From contig JAEUJW010000007.1 of NCBI GenBank assembly GCA_016793465.1, positions 1 to 64,000 of the forward strand: 64,000 nucleotides of DNA. The letters are read 5' to 3'. The notes beneath the pieces are model-generated. The model had not been told where the DNA came from. It did no database searches and saw only the letters and a list, made by a program, of their open reading frames with translations. A program made the position numbers and the translations under genes. Source of the DNA: Myxococcales bacterium (lineage in GTDB: Bacteria > Myxococcota > Polyangia > Nannocystales > Nannocystaceae). Positions 8,780-20,832 of the stretch are shown here, one piece after another (the first letter of the stretch is position 1; the number at the start of each line of letters is the position of its first letter).

Positions 8780-9126
8780 TCAAATTCCCCCGACCGCGAC
8801 CGGTCCCTCGCCCGCCAGGCCTCGCAGCAAGCGACGCCTGGCCTTCGTTTGCCCGCAGATCGAGTCCTCCACAACCCCCTGTGAACTCGCGTGCGAACAA
8901 CCTGCGGATGCTCTGCCCGGGGACAACTCGGCCGCTCCCCACACGCCGTCCCCACACCCCTCACCTATCCCCTTCCCCAAGCTTTTCGATGCGATACACT
9001 CCGGCGCCCCCGCTCCACAGCACCGATCACGGCGACGAGTTTTAAAATTAAAACCATTAACTCTTAACAACATCTGCTGCCCACACTACCTTCCCCTCCC
9101 AACACCCGAACGCACGAGACGCCGCG
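8780..9126. other. dnaA-dnaN intergenic region with AT-rich tract
   Basis: No gene is seen in these 347 bp. CCCTGTGAA at 8877-8885 is an inverted 8-of-9 match to the TTCACAGGC words before dnaA, and CTCCACA-type near-boxes occur near 8867 and 9013. A tract from 9039 to 9074 (TTTTAAAATTAAAACC then ATTAACTCTTAACA) is the most A/T-rich stretch seen in this part of the window and could be a duplex-unwinding element or the dnaN promoter. In many bacteria the functional origin lies here rather than before dnaA. Confidence 0.5.
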
Positions 9127-10230
9127 ATGGAATTCCAGATCGACCAGCCCAGACTCCTCTCCGCACTCGGCCTGGCCCAGACCGTCGCCGACAAGCGCAG
9201 CAACAACCAACCGATCCTCGCCAACGTCCTCCTGCGAGCGACGAAGGACAACAAGCTGATCTGCAGCGCCACCGACATGATGATCTCGGTGACCGAGACC
9301 ATCCCCGTCGAGGTCAAGACCCCCGGCGCGCTCACCCTCGGCGTCCGCTACCTGCACAACGTCGTCCGCACGCTCCCGGCCAAGCCGCTGCGCGTCAAGG
9401 CGCTGGAGAACCACTGGGCCCACCTCAGCGTCGGCCGCAGCGAGTTCAAGCTGATGGGCCAGGCGCCCACCGACTTCCCCGAGCTGCCCGACCCCAAGGG
9501 CCTGAAGTTCGTCGGCGTGCCCGGCCACACCGTCGCCGACCTCATCCAGAAGACCCAGTTCTCGGTCTCGACCGACGAGGCGCGCGTCAACCTCAACGGC
9601 GTGCTGTTCGAGTGCAACGGCGAGCTCGGCACCATGGTCTCGACCGACGGCCACCGCCTGACCAAGCTGTCCCTCCCGCTCGCCGGCCCGAGGCTCGAGC
9701 GCGGCATCATCATCCCGCGCAAGGGCATGCTGGAGATCAAACGCGTGCTCGACCGCCTCGAGGGCGAGGTCGGCCTCGCGGTCGACGGCCAGCACCTGTA
9801 CGTCCAGGCCAACGAGCTGCTGCTCTCGGTCAAGCTCAACAACGTGGTGTTCCCGCCCTACGAGCAGGTCATCCCCCGCGAGTTCCGCCGCCGCGCGACC
9901 GCCCTGCGCGACGAGCTGATCGACGCCCTGCGCCGCGCCGAGGTCATGGCCCCCGAGAAGACCGCGACCGTCCGCGTCCAGCTCGACAAGGGCACCCTCA
10001 CGCTCACCGCCGACAACCCCGACCTCGGCGTCGCCCACCAGGAGATCGAGATCGAGTACGCGGGCGAACCGCTGGTCGCCGGCTTCAACGCCCGCTACCT
10101 GATCGAGGTGCTCGAGGCCATGGACACCAAGCAGGTCTACCTCGACTTCCAGGGCGAGCTCGACCCCTGCGTGCTCCGCCCCGTCGACGGCCCCGAGTAC
10201 CTCGGCGTCGTCATGCCGATGAGGATCTGA
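9127..10230 (+). CDS. dnaN: DNA polymerase III beta sliding clamp
   Basis: The beta clamp tethers DNA polymerase III to DNA. The 367-residue protein has the three repeated clamp folds. Recognisable stretches are LANVLLRATKDNKLICSATD near residue 35, TDGHRLTKLSLPL near 175, and the C-terminal LEAMDTKQVYLDF with a family-typical VVMPMRI end. Length matches the family. It follows dnaA and precedes recF in the classical order. Confidence 0.97.
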   Translation: MEFQIDQPRLLSALGLAQTVADKRSNNQPILANVLLRATKDNKLICSATDMMISVTETIPVEVKTPGALTLGVRYLHNVVRTLPAKPLRVKALENHWAHLSVGRSEFKLMGQAPTDFPELPDPKGLKFVGVPGHTVADLIQKTQFSVSTDEARVNLNGVLFECNGELGTMVSTDGHRLTKLSLPLAGPRLERGIIIPRKGMLEIKRVLDRLEGEVGLAVDGQHLYVQANELLLSVKLNNVVFPPYEQVIPREFRRRATALRDELIDALRRAEVMAPEKTATVRVQLDKGTLTLTADNPDLGVAHQEIEIEYAGEPLVAGFNARYLIEVLEAMDTKQVYLDFQGELDPCVLRPVDGPEYLGVVMPMRI

Positions 10231-10328
10231 CCTCCGGGCCCGGGGGGGCCTGGGTCGCAGCCTCCGCCGCGATCCTCCGGGCTGCATTCGTGTCCCTCCG
10301 GCCCCTTCGACCCACGCCTTCCTGTCCC

Positions 10329-11453
10329 GTGCACCTGCAGCACCTGAGCGTCTCCAACTTTCGCAACATCGGCGCGGGCGAGCTCGAGTTCGGCCCGCGC
10401 TTCACCGTCCTCCACGGACACAACGGCGCCGGCAAGACCAACCTCCTCGAGGCCCTCTACCTCGTCGCCACCCTGCGGTCGTTCCGCAGCTCCGAGTTCG
10501 GCCCGCTCGTGCGCGACGGCCAGCCCGAGGCCCGCGTCGACGTGACCGGCCTCGACCCCACCGTCGGCATCCGCTCCCGCCTCACCGTCCAGCTCCTCAG
10601 CAACGAGCGCCAGACCCGACGCGTCGCCCTCGCCGACGGCAAGACCATCCGCTCCGGCATCGACTTCTACGGCCGCCTGCGCGCCATCCTCTTCACCCCC
10701 GAGGACCTCGGCGTGCTCCGCGGCGGACCCGGCGGGCGCCGCCAATTCCTCGACCGCGTCCTGTTCGCGCGCGAGCGCGCCCACATCAAGGACATCCAGG
10801 ACTACGAGAAGCTCCTGCGCTCGCGCAACCGCGTGCTCCGCGAGGACCAGTCCGCCGCCCGCCCGCGCGATGACCTGCTCACCACCTACGAGTCCGGCCT
10901 CGCCGACGTCGGCGCCCGCATCTGGACCCGCCGCGAACGACTGCTCACCCTCCTCCACGCCCGCTTCGCCGCCGCCTTCGCCGGCATCCACGGCGCCGCC
11001 CTCCCGGCCGAGGTCCACTACGTGAGCAAACTCGGCCCGTTCCCCGAGCGCCCGCGCGACCTCCTCGCCGAGGCCCTCCGCGACGGCCGCCGCCACGACC
11101 TCATCCGCGGCACCACCACCGTCGGCCCCCACCGCGACGACTTCGACATGCGCATCGGCGGGCAGACCGCCGGCACCTACGCCTCCCAGGGGCAAGCCCG
11201 CGCCCTCGTGCTCGCCTTCAAGATCGCCGAGCTGCAGGCCGCCCGCGAGCTCACCGGCGAGGCCCCGCTGCTCCTGCTCGACGACGTGTCTAGCGAGCTC
11301 GACCCCCAGCGCTCCGCCCAGCTGTTCGCCGCCCTCGTGCGCGAGGCCGGGCAGTGCGTCCTGACCACCACCGCGCCGCACTTCATCGCCCTCGATCCCG
11401 GTGAAGATTGCCGCTACATCGAAGTCCGCGGCGGCCTCGTCCAGCCCGCCTGA
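10329..11453 (+). CDS. recF: DNA replication and repair protein RecF
   Basis: RecF is an SMC-like ATPase that helps load RecA at gaps. The 374-residue protein has the N-terminus MHLQHLSVSNFRNI, Walker A GHNGAGKTNLLEALYL near 35, the ABC signature region ASQGQARALVLAFKIAE, and Walker B LLLLDDVSSELDPQR near 315. The GTG at 10329 puts the family N-terminus at residue 1. A GTG 39 bases upstream is possible but adds a non-conserved tail. It is 98 bp from dnaN. Confidence 0.95.
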   Translation: MHLQHLSVSNFRNIGAGELEFGPRFTVLHGHNGAGKTNLLEALYLVATLRSFRSSEFGPLVRDGQPEARVDVTGLDPTVGIRSRLTVQLLSNERQTRRVALADGKTIRSGIDFYGRLRAILFTPEDLGVLRGGPGGRRQFLDRVLFARERAHIKDIQDYEKLLRSRNRVLREDQSAARPRDDLLTTYESGLADVGARIWTRRERLLTLLHARFAAAFAGIHGAALPAEVHYVSKLGPFPERPRDLLAEALRDGRRHDLIRGTTTVGPHRDDFDMRIGGQTAGTYASQGQARALVLAFKIAELQAARELTGEAPLLLLDDVSSELDPQRSAQLFAALVREAGQCVLTTTAPHFIALDPGEDCRYIEVRGGLVQPA

Positions 11454-11489
11454 CCGGCCCGCGTGAAACGGCCCCTGAAACCGCGTTAA

Positions 11490-14066
<2,577 letters not shown>

Positions 14067-14072
14067 CCCGCG

Positions 14073-14094
14073 GGCGCCGGCTCAGCCCGGCGCC
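14073..14094. terminator. Hairpin between convergent gyrB and DUF3347-like gene
   Basis: GGCGCCGG (14073-14080) and CCGGCGCC (14087-14094) form a perfect 8-bp stem with a 6-nt loop, seven bases after the gyrB stop and overlapping the 3' end of the convergent gene. There is no T tract, so it is a possible bidirectional pause or termination hairpin only. Confidence 0.4.
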
Positions 14095-14558
14095 TGGTCC
14101 CACGCGACCTTGTCGCCGCAGTGCAGCATCATCTTCCCGTGGTACGGGTTGATGACCTTGCCCGTCTTCTGCACCCAGTAGGCCCCCTTGTTATTGAAGG
14201 CCATCGTGCAGTGGATGACCTCGAGCCCCTCGCGCTCCTCGGGGTGCTTTTTTAAATAGGTGATCATCCCCATGCTGACCTTCTCGAAGGCCACGCGCGC
14301 CGTCTCGATATCCTGAGCCGCAACGCGACCGGCCCCCGCGATGATGTCGGCGACGCCGGGCTGACTCTGCACCGGCTCCGCCGCCGTGATGACCCGCGCC
14401 GACAATCTCGGTAGCTCATCGATGCTGTCGTCCGCGAGCGTCTCCTGAATCGTCATATACGGCGCCGTCATGGGCTCCTTGCCGACCGGCGCCGCTTCCT
14501 TGCCGGAGCCGCTGCACGCACCGAGGACCAGGAGCAGGGTGGGGATCCACTTCGTCAC
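14082..14558 (-). CDS. DUF3347-like lipoprotein
   Basis: The 158-residue protein has a lipoprotein signal (MTKWIPTLLLVLGAC, lipobox LGAC) followed by a helical middle. The C-terminal stretch IHCTMAFNNKGAYWVQ, then NPYHGKMMLHCG, resembles the DUF3347 module (CPMAF.N.GA.W ... NPY.G..M..CG) found alone or at the end of metal-efflux adaptors. The two cysteines and the histidine in this block could bind metal. Start is GTG at 14558. It is divergent from the outer-membrane protein gene with a 56-bp gap. The family call is from motif memory. Confidence 0.7.
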   Translation of the reverse strand: MTKWIPTLLLVLGACSGSGKEAAPVGKEPMTAPYMTIQETLADDSIDELPRLSARVITAAEPVQSQPGVADIIAGAGRVAAQDIETARVAFEKVSMGMITYLKKHPEEREGLEVIHCTMAFNNKGAYWVQKTGKVINPYHGKMMLHCGDKVAWDQAPG

Positions 14559-14614
14559 ACACCCGGCGTACCACAGCCTCCCGACCTGAGATAGAGTCGC
14601 GCCGCTCGGCGCTC

Positions 14615-16468
14615 ATGCTCTCTTCCGTCCTCGTCACCGGCCTCCTGTGCACGCAGGCACCGCCCTCGAGCGAGCGAGCGCCCGCAGCCCCCCAGCCGTC
14701 ACCCACCAGTCCCGCGCCGCCGGCCACTCCTGACACCGCGCCAGCGAGCAGACCTCCGATCACGACCGGCTCGCCCGCGACCGGCGCTGCTCCCTCCACG
14801 CCGTCCGCGGGCGCCGACACGTCCGCCCAACCGAGCGGCGGATTCTTCGGCGACGCGACCACCCAGCCGAACAAGACCCCAGCCCCCGCGCGCGCGAGCG
14901 GCGGGTTCTTCGGCGACGCGACCACCCAGCCGAACAAGACTCCACCACCGGCCAGCGTCGAGGGTCCCGCCGCCCCGCCGATGCCGCCCATCGAGGACTT
15001 GCCCCCCAAGCCCCCGCTGGACCCCGCAGGCCCCAAGATCACCCTCGGCGGCGCCAAGGGCCGCAAGCCCATCAGCGGCGGCGGCGCCGGCTTCTTCGAC
15101 CCCGGCAAGCTCACCGACAGCGACGCCGGCAGCAGCGGCGGCCTCATGGTCCGCGGCTACCTCGGCGTGAACTTCGGCGTGCAGCAGCGGACCAACACCG
15201 CCATGCACAACGCCGACGGCAACTTCGACAAATTAAAGACCCTGCCGTACTTCGGCGGCGGCGCGGCCAACCTCTACGTCGGCGCCCCGGTCTACTCCGA
15301 CGTCGTCTATGCCCGCATCGCCTTCGAGTTCGTCTCGATCCCGCGGGCCACCTACGGCTTCGCCGACGTCACGCCCGCCTTCAACCCCGTCGTGATCATG
15401 GAGGCCGCCGCCCTCGACGTGAACCCGTTCGCCTGGGCCGAGAAGTCGGGCCGATGGTTCCGCGAAGGTTTTAAGATTACTGGCGGCGTGTTCGTCATCC
15501 CGTTCGGCCTCGAGGACGAGGAGCACGACGCCCCCGTGCGCTGGTGGGTCTCGCGTCCGCTGGCGATGAGCGCCGGCCGCATCTACCCCGGCACGTGGAT
15601 CGACCTCGGCGCGACGATCAAATGGAAGCCGACGTTCGGCCGCGACAAGCCCGTCCGTCCGCTCGAGATCGACGTCGGCCTCATCAACGGCGACGCCTGC
15701 ACGCAGACCCGCAACAACGACTTCCTCTACCGCTACGTCCCCGTCGGCCAGGTCAGCGTGCCGTGCGAGCGCACCCTGCGTCCGGTCGAGCTGCCCCGCG
15801 GCGACGGCTCGGTGCTCGGCATCGCCCCGGACAACAACGGCAACAAGTCGTTCGTCGCCCGCGTGATGATCCGCCCGCTGCCCGCGCTCAACATCGGCGG
15901 CTCGATCGTGTGGGGCAAGCACCCCCAGAGCACGCTCTCCAACCTCAACTTCTTCGGCAAGACGTACATCGACAGCGCCCAGGCCCCGACCTGGCGGGTC
16001 GGCGGTCACCTCGACCTCAACTTCGACGAGATCTTCGCCAGCCCGTATCCGCTGCCGCACCTGCGCGGCGAGGTCATCTACGGCGTCGACTCCGCCGCCC
16101 CGCAGGACCCCGACATGCCCGTGCTCGCCGACCGCAGGATGTTCGGCGCCTACGCCCAGGTCGCCCAGCCGCTGTGGCGCCGCAAGAAGACCCGCCTGCC
16201 CGGCCTCATCATCCAGTACCGCTTCGACCACGCCGACCCCGACCTCGCGGTCCCCGGCAAGACCGCCGACGGCCAGCCGCTGAAGTCCGACTTCTCCGAC
16301 CAGTACCGCTACGACGAGACCCTCCAGGCACACGTGGTCGGCCTGCGCTTCCCCGTGCTCCCGCGCTTCACCTTGAAGGCCGAGTACAGCTTTTTGCGCG
16401 AGGACGGCGGCCGCCAGAATCGCCTCTACAACGACAACTTCTCGTTCCAGGCCGTCGCCGACTTCTAG
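14615..16468 (+). CDS. Outer-membrane beta-barrel protein with proline/threonine-rich N-terminus
   Basis: The 617-residue protein has a short hydrophobic start (MLSSVLVTGLLC), a low-complexity Pro/Ala/Thr region to about residue 150, then a long segment with alternating aromatic and polar residues that ends in F (FQAVADF), as in barrel proteins. GYLGVNFGV, GGFFGD and repeated YxxxF patterns fit a porin-like fold. A 21-residue unit around SGGFFGDATTQPNKTP is duplicated exactly at the protein level. The first cysteine (residue 12) could be a lipobox, but the context is not typical. Substrate unknown. Confidence 0.6.
   Translation: MLSSVLVTGLLCTQAPPSSERAPAAPQPSPTSPAPPATPDTAPASRPPITTGSPATGAAPSTPSAGADTSAQPSGGFFGDATTQPNKTPAPARASGGFFGDATTQPNKTPPPASVEGPAAPPMPPIEDLPPKPPLDPAGPKITLGGAKGRKPISGGGAGFFDPGKLTDSDAGSSGGLMVRGYLGVNFGVQQRTNTAMHNADGNFDKLKTLPYFGGGAANLYVGAPVYSDVVYARIAFEFVSIPRATYGFADVTPAFNPVVIMEAAALDVNPFAWAEKSGRWFREGFKITGGVFVIPFGLEDEEHDAPVRWWVSRPLAMSAGRIYPGTWIDLGATIKWKPTFGRDKPVRPLEIDVGLINGDACTQTRNNDFLYRYVPVGQVSVPCERTLRPVELPRGDGSVLGIAPDNNGNKSFVARVMIRPLPALNIGGSIVWGKHPQSTLSNLNFFGKTYIDSAQAPTWRVGGHLDLNFDEIFASPYPLPHLRGEVIYGVDSAAPQDPDMPVLADRRMFGAYAQVAQPLWRRKKTRLPGLIIQYRFDHADPDLAVPGKTADGQPLKSDFSDQYRYDETLQAHVVGLRFPVLPRFTLKAEYSFLREDGGRQNRLYNDNFSFQAVADF
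14834..14940 (+). repeat. 63-bp tandem duplication inside the outer-membrane protein gene
   Basis: The stretch starting AGCGGCGG at 14834 recurs at 14897, 63 bp later, with one silent difference (GGATTC versus GGGTTC) across about 44 bp. It encodes two copies of SGGFFGDATTQPNKTP in the surface-like, low-complexity region, suggesting a recent in-frame duplication. Confidence 0.85.
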
Positions 16469-16592
16469 CGACCCGCGCGCCGCAGCGCGCCGGCAGGGCA
16501 GGGGAGGCCGCCAGGCCCGCCCTGTGAAGCTTCTGCGCGGCTTGACGTCCCTGACCCCCAGCGGCGATCGTTACCCTCGCCCGCGGACGACC

Positions 16593-17192
16593 ATGCTGAA
16601 GCGCATCGCAACCAAAGTCGGCCTCGCCCTGTGCCTCCTGCTCCCGTCCGCGCCGAGCGAGGCCCACCTCGCCAAGTGGGGCAGCTGGGAGATCACGCAT
16701 CGCAACCTGATGAAGCTGTTCCCCGACGCCGACCCGAATGCCTGGCGGATCAAGCGCTACCAGTACAGCGACGCCGAGGTGAAGTTCCTCGAGTCGCAAC
16801 TCGGCTTCGAGCTCTACCCCGAGGACAAGCTGCCCGAGTTCTTCATCGCCTCCGACGCCGCCGGCAACTTCCTCGGCGTCGCGATCTTCATCGACCCGCG
16901 CACGAAGCCAAAGATCCTCGACGGCGGCGTCTTGACCCTCGAGGTCGGCATCGGCGTCAACGCGACCGGGCAGATCAACCGCATCAAGGTCTACGACTAC
17001 CGCGGCAACCTCGACCTCACGAAGGACGAATTCTTAAACCAGCTGCGCGGCAGGACCCTCGACTCCAACTTCGCCATGGGCAAGGAGGGCCTGCTGCCCG
17101 TCGCCGCCGAGCCCGAGGAGAGCCAGCTCGTCGGCAACGCCGGCCGTGAAGCCCTCCTGCTCATGAAGGTCGCCCTCGGCCGCCGCGAGTGA
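16593..17192 (+). CDS. Periplasmic FMN-binding-domain-like protein
   Basis: The 199-residue protein has a signal peptide (MLKRIATKVGLALCLLLPSA, cut after SEA). The C-terminal half has GGVLTLEVGIGVNATGQINR, then KVYDYRG and FLNQLRGRTLD, the layout of FMN_bind domains found in NosR and RnfG. The SGAT-type flavin-attachment motif is not seen; the equivalent place reads QLVGNAGREAL, so covalent FMN is doubtful. It precedes a lipoprotein and a NosR/NapH-like polyferredoxin, which supports a redox role. The ATG at 16593 sits at the signal peptide; upstream in-frame codons from 16524 do not fit. Confidence 0.6.
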   Translation: MLKRIATKVGLALCLLLPSAPSEAHLAKWGSWEITHRNLMKLFPDADPNAWRIKRYQYSDAEVKFLESQLGFELYPEDKLPEFFIASDAAGNFLGVAIFIDPRTKPKILDGGVLTLEVGIGVNATGQINRIKVYDYRGNLDLTKDEFLNQLRGRTLDSNFAMGKEGLLPVAAEPEESQLVGNAGREALLLMKVALGRRE

Positions 17193-17317
17193 GCCGCCTG
17201 CGATCGTGAAACCGAAGCCCCGTCGCGGGCTTCGCGGCCCTGTCGTCCCGCGTCGCCGCACGCCGCCGGACGCACCCACCCTGATGGTGCGCCGCGTCTC
17301 GTGCTAGCGTCCCCGGG

Positions 17318-18742
17318 ATGTCGCTTCGCGCCCCGTCGGCCCTGACCCTCGCCGTCGCCGCCATGGTCGCGGCGTGCCTCCCGGACAACCCGAGTGACAC
17401 CGAGGACACCACCGGCGGCACCGGCACCGGCGACACCGATGAGCCCACCGGCGGCCCCACCGGCGACCTGCTCGCCTGCGACGGCCCGAAGTGCACGCTC
17501 CTGCTCGTCAGCCAGACGCTCGACGACCGCGTCGACATCTACGACGCCGACGCCCGCTCGCTGCGCGGCTCGATCAACCTCGACCTGAAGTACGACGCCA
17601 GCGGCCTTCAGACCATGAACAACCTGCTCGACGAGCCCTACGACCTCGTCCTCACCGATACCGACCTCCTCATCGCCCTCGGCCACTGGCCCGACACCGA
17701 CAAGGGCTCGATCCTCCGCTTCCCGCGCGCGAGCCTCGACGGCTCGGTCGCCGTCGCCGACTATTTCAACATCGGCAACTTCATCGCCGACGTCCAGCCG
17801 CTCACCCACGGTCGCCAGGAGGGCATCTTCCTGCTGCCGCACCCGAGCGGCCGCATCCTCGTCGGCGTGTTCGCCAACAGCCTCACGAGCTCGCCCGAGT
17901 CGTGGATGACACCGAGCGAGCTGCTGGTGTTCGACCCCGACGACCTCGACGCCGCCGACCTGGGCAGCTTCGACCTCGGCGGCCTCGACATCCCGTGCAT
18001 CGGCGGCTGGCAGCTCGTGGCGCTCGACCCCGCCGTCACCAAGGTCGCCGTGGCCTGCGACGGCAGCGACTCGGTCGCCGTGCTCAGCCTGCCCGCGGAC
18101 TTCGCCGAAGCCTCGGCCAAGGACGCCGCCGCCGGCGTCACCGGCTGCGGCTACGCATTGCCCAGCATGAACACGACCCAGTTCGTCAGCGCCGACGGCG
18201 GCGGTGGTTTCCTCGCGGTGCAGTCCTCGGGCCTGGCCACCCGCCTGTCGCACGTGGACTACGACTGCACCGCCAAGGGCATGCCCTCCGGTCCGCCTGC
18301 GGGTGACCTCGCCCAGGTCGTGACCCTGCGCCAGCCCGTGCTCGTGCGCTCCGCCTTCGACGGCGACCCGGTGTGGCTGATCGCCGCCGGTCAGCCGACC
18401 AACAACGTCGTGGTCGCCCGCAGCCGCAACGGCACCCCCGAGCTGTGCGGCGTGCTCGACGGCCTCGAGCTCGACAACACCAACGCCCCCTGGGCCCTCG
18501 CGTTGAACGCCGCCCGCGACCACCTGGCCATCGGGGCAGGTCCGACCGGCGACCCCTTCCTCGCCCAGGGCACCGGTCAGGTCGTGTGGGGCGCCCTCGA
18601 TCGCATCGACCTCGACAGCTGCGACATCGCCCTCAGCGACGCCGTCGACCTCAACGCCGGCCGCTTCATGCCCGGCGCCCCGAGCACCTGGACACGCGCG
18701 CCCAACGTCGTCGTGGTCGCCGAGATCGAAGGTGACGCATGA
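17318..18742 (+). CDS. Large lipoprotein, possibly beta-propeller
   Basis: The 474-residue protein has a lipoprotein signal (LTLAVAAMVAAC), a Thr/Gly/Asp-rich linker of about 30 residues, then repeated blades such as DDRVDIYDADARSLRGSI and DGSDSVAVLSLP that look like YncE/quinoprotein-type propeller strands. No cofactor residues are recognisable. Its TGA overlaps the ATG of the polyferredoxin gene (ATGA), so the two are probably co-translated and may work together at the membrane. Only the propeller fold is suggested. Confidence 0.6.
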   Translation: MSLRAPSALTLAVAAMVAACLPDNPSDTEDTTGGTGTGDTDEPTGGPTGDLLACDGPKCTLLLVSQTLDDRVDIYDADARSLRGSINLDLKYDASGLQTMNNLLDEPYDLVLTDTDLLIALGHWPDTDKGSILRFPRASLDGSVAVADYFNIGNFIADVQPLTHGRQEGIFLLPHPSGRILVGVFANSLTSSPESWMTPSELLVFDPDDLDAADLGSFDLGGLDIPCIGGWQLVALDPAVTKVAVACDGSDSVAVLSLPADFAEASAKDAAAGVTGCGYALPSMNTTQFVSADGGGGFLAVQSSGLATRLSHVDYDCTAKGMPSGPPAGDLAQVVTLRQPVLVRSAFDGDPVWLIAAGQPTNNVVVARSRNGTPELCGVLDGLELDNTNAPWALALNAARDHLAIGAGPTGDPFLAQGTGQVVWGALDRIDLDSCDIALSDAVDLNAGRFMPGAPSTWTRAPNVVVVAEIEGDA

Positions 18743-20811
18743 AGCGCCTGCGCCTCCCGATCCTCGGCGATCGCCGCGAGCCCGAGGACGACCCGTTCGT
18801 ACTTCTTCGCGGCGGCCGCTTCGCCCGCTGGTTCGCGTCCAGCCTCGCCGTGCTCGGCCTCGCCTGGGTCGTCAGCGCCCGCGTCGCCGCCCGCGACGCC
18901 GACGTCGTGCTCGTGCACACCGCCCTCGAGAATTATGTCGTCGCCCTCGCCGCACCGCCTCAGCCTCCCGTCGAGGACATCACGCCGCCCCGCGCCCCGC
19001 CGCCCGCGGCGATCGAGGACATCCCGCCACGAGCCCCGCCGCGCCGACCCGACGATCCATCTGTCACCGAGGACAGGTTCGGCCGCAAGCGCACCGGCAC
19101 CGGCGCGCTCGTGCTGTCCGAGGAAGGGGAGGGGATCGTAGCGCCCGAGGGCCTGCCCGACCAGCAGCTCGGCGAGATCAAATCCGGCGGCTTCTTCGAC
19201 CCCAAGGCCTTCGACGACGTCAAGACGGTCAAAAAGAAGGCCTACGTCCACCTCATGCCGGGCATCCCCAACGAGGCCTTCTTCGCCGGCGTCATTTTAA
19301 TTCTGCTGCTCTCTTTCACCGTGTTCGAGCGCAACCGCCGGCAGGAGGTCCGCGAGTACTGGAAGTTCGAGCTGACGAAGTGGTCATGGCTGCACCGCGC
19401 AATTAAAAGTCGGTGGTTCCAGCCGGCGATCCAGCTCCCGGTCGTGATCATGTTCCTCGCGGTCATCGTCATCGGCCTGGTCGGCTCACAAGAACCCGGC
19501 CGCAACCTCGCGCCGGTGCTGACCTGGAACATCTGGTGGATCGGCCTCATCTTCATGGTCCTGCTGTTCGGCAACCTGTGGTGTCACATGTGCCCGTGGA
19601 CCGCGATCCCCGACTGGTTCATGCGCCGCGGCTTCACCCCGGTCCGCAAGATCGCCTCGCTCAACCGCAAGTACCCGCGCTTCAAGCTGTGGATGTGGCC
19701 CGCGATCGTGCTGTTCGCGCTCGTCACCTGGCTCGAGATCATCTTCGACGCCGCCAACCGCCCGTGGCTGACGTCGGCGCTCGGCATCTTCATGATCGTG
19801 CTGTCGTGGATCATGCTGGTGATCTACGAGCGCAAGGCCATGTGCCGCTACGTGTGCTTCGTCGGCCGCGTGTCGGGTCAGTACGCGATGATGGGCATGG
19901 TCGAGCTGCGCCGCCGCGACAACGAGGTCTGCCGCCGCTGCCAGACCAAGGACTGCTTCCACGGCAACGAGCGCGGCTACCCGTGCCCGACCCACGAGTT
20001 CATGGGCGCGATGAACGAGAACCAGTTCTGCACGCTCTGCACCGAGTGCGTGAAGAGCTGCCCGCACGACAACATCGGCCTCAACGTCCGCCGCAGCGGC
20101 TCCGACGTGCTGCACAAGCACCGCAGCCACGCCGACGAGGCCTACATGGCGCTGCTAATTTTCATCGTCAGCGCCTTCCACGGCGCCGCGATGATCCCCC
20201 TGTGGATGGAGTGGGAGAACGGCCTGCGCGGCGCCATCCTCGACGCCCAGGTCGCGCTGTTCGGCAGCGACGTGCTCGGCTTCGGCGGCAGCCACGGCGG
20301 CACCATGACGTTCACGCTGATGATGCTGGCCTGCATCGTCGGCCCCGGCGTCCTCTACTGGCTGCTGTGCGCCGCCATGCGCCTGGCCAGCGGCCGGCCC
20401 GACATCGGCACCCGCAAGCTCTTCATCAAGTTCAGCTACACGCTGCTGCCGATCGCGCTCTTCTACCACCTGGCCCACAACGCCGTGCACGTGTTCTGGG
20501 AGTGGTCCAAGCTGCGCCGCTTGATCTCCGACCCGCTCGGCTGGGACCACGACTTCTTCGGCACCGCCCGCGCCCCGCTGACCGCGCTGTGGTCGCCCGA
20601 GAGCATTTGGTACCTGCAGGTCGCGCTCGTCGTCATCGGCCACATCTACGGCATCTACGTGGCCCAGCGCGAGGCCAGCCGCCTCTACGGCGACGACCGC
20701 AAGGCCGCGCTGCGCGTGCACATCATCATGATGATCGGCATGATCGCCATGAGCATGCTGAGCCTGTGGCTGCTCGCCCAGCCGATGTTCATGCGCACCG
20801 CCGACATGTGA
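18739..20811 (+). CDS. NosR/NapH-like membrane polyferredoxin
   Basis: The 690-residue protein has one membrane segment near residues 30-50, a proline-rich periplasmic stretch (70-130), then about eight more membrane segments. Cysteine motifs are WCHMCPW near 280, CRYVCF near 370, CRRCQTKDC near 397, and a 4Fe-4S ferredoxin pattern CTLCTECVKSCP near 435. The arrangement matches NosR/NapH/CcoG-type electron carriers that move electrons across the inner membrane. Overlap with the upstream lipoprotein and the FMN-binding-like protein further up suggests one redox module. The electron acceptor is not identifiable. Confidence 0.8.
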   Translation: MKRLRLPILGDRREPEDDPFVLLRGGRFARWFASSLAVLGLAWVVSARVAARDADVVLVHTALENYVVALAAPPQPPVEDITPPRAPPPAAIEDIPPRAPPRRPDDPSVTEDRFGRKRTGTGALVLSEEGEGIVAPEGLPDQQLGEIKSGGFFDPKAFDDVKTVKKKAYVHLMPGIPNEAFFAGVILILLLSFTVFERNRRQEVREYWKFELTKWSWLHRAIKSRWFQPAIQLPVVIMFLAVIVIGLVGSQEPGRNLAPVLTWNIWWIGLIFMVLLFGNLWCHMCPWTAIPDWFMRRGFTPVRKIASLNRKYPRFKLWMWPAIVLFALVTWLEIIFDAANRPWLTSALGIFMIVLSWIMLVIYERKAMCRYVCFVGRVSGQYAMMGMVELRRRDNEVCRRCQTKDCFHGNERGYPCPTHEFMGAMNENQFCTLCTECVKSCPHDNIGLNVRRSGSDVLHKHRSHADEAYMALLIFIVSAFHGAAMIPLWMEWENGLRGAILDAQVALFGSDVLGFGGSHGGTMTFTLMMLACIVGPGVLYWLLCAAMRLASGRPDIGTRKLFIKFSYTLLPIALFYHLAHNAVHVFWEWSKLRRLISDPLGWDHDFFGTARAPLTALWSPESIWYLQVALVVIGHIYGIYVAQREASRLYGDDRKAALRVHIIMMIGMIAMSMLSLWLLAQPMFMRTADM

Positions 20812-20832
20812 TCGGCGGCGCGCCGGGCCGGG

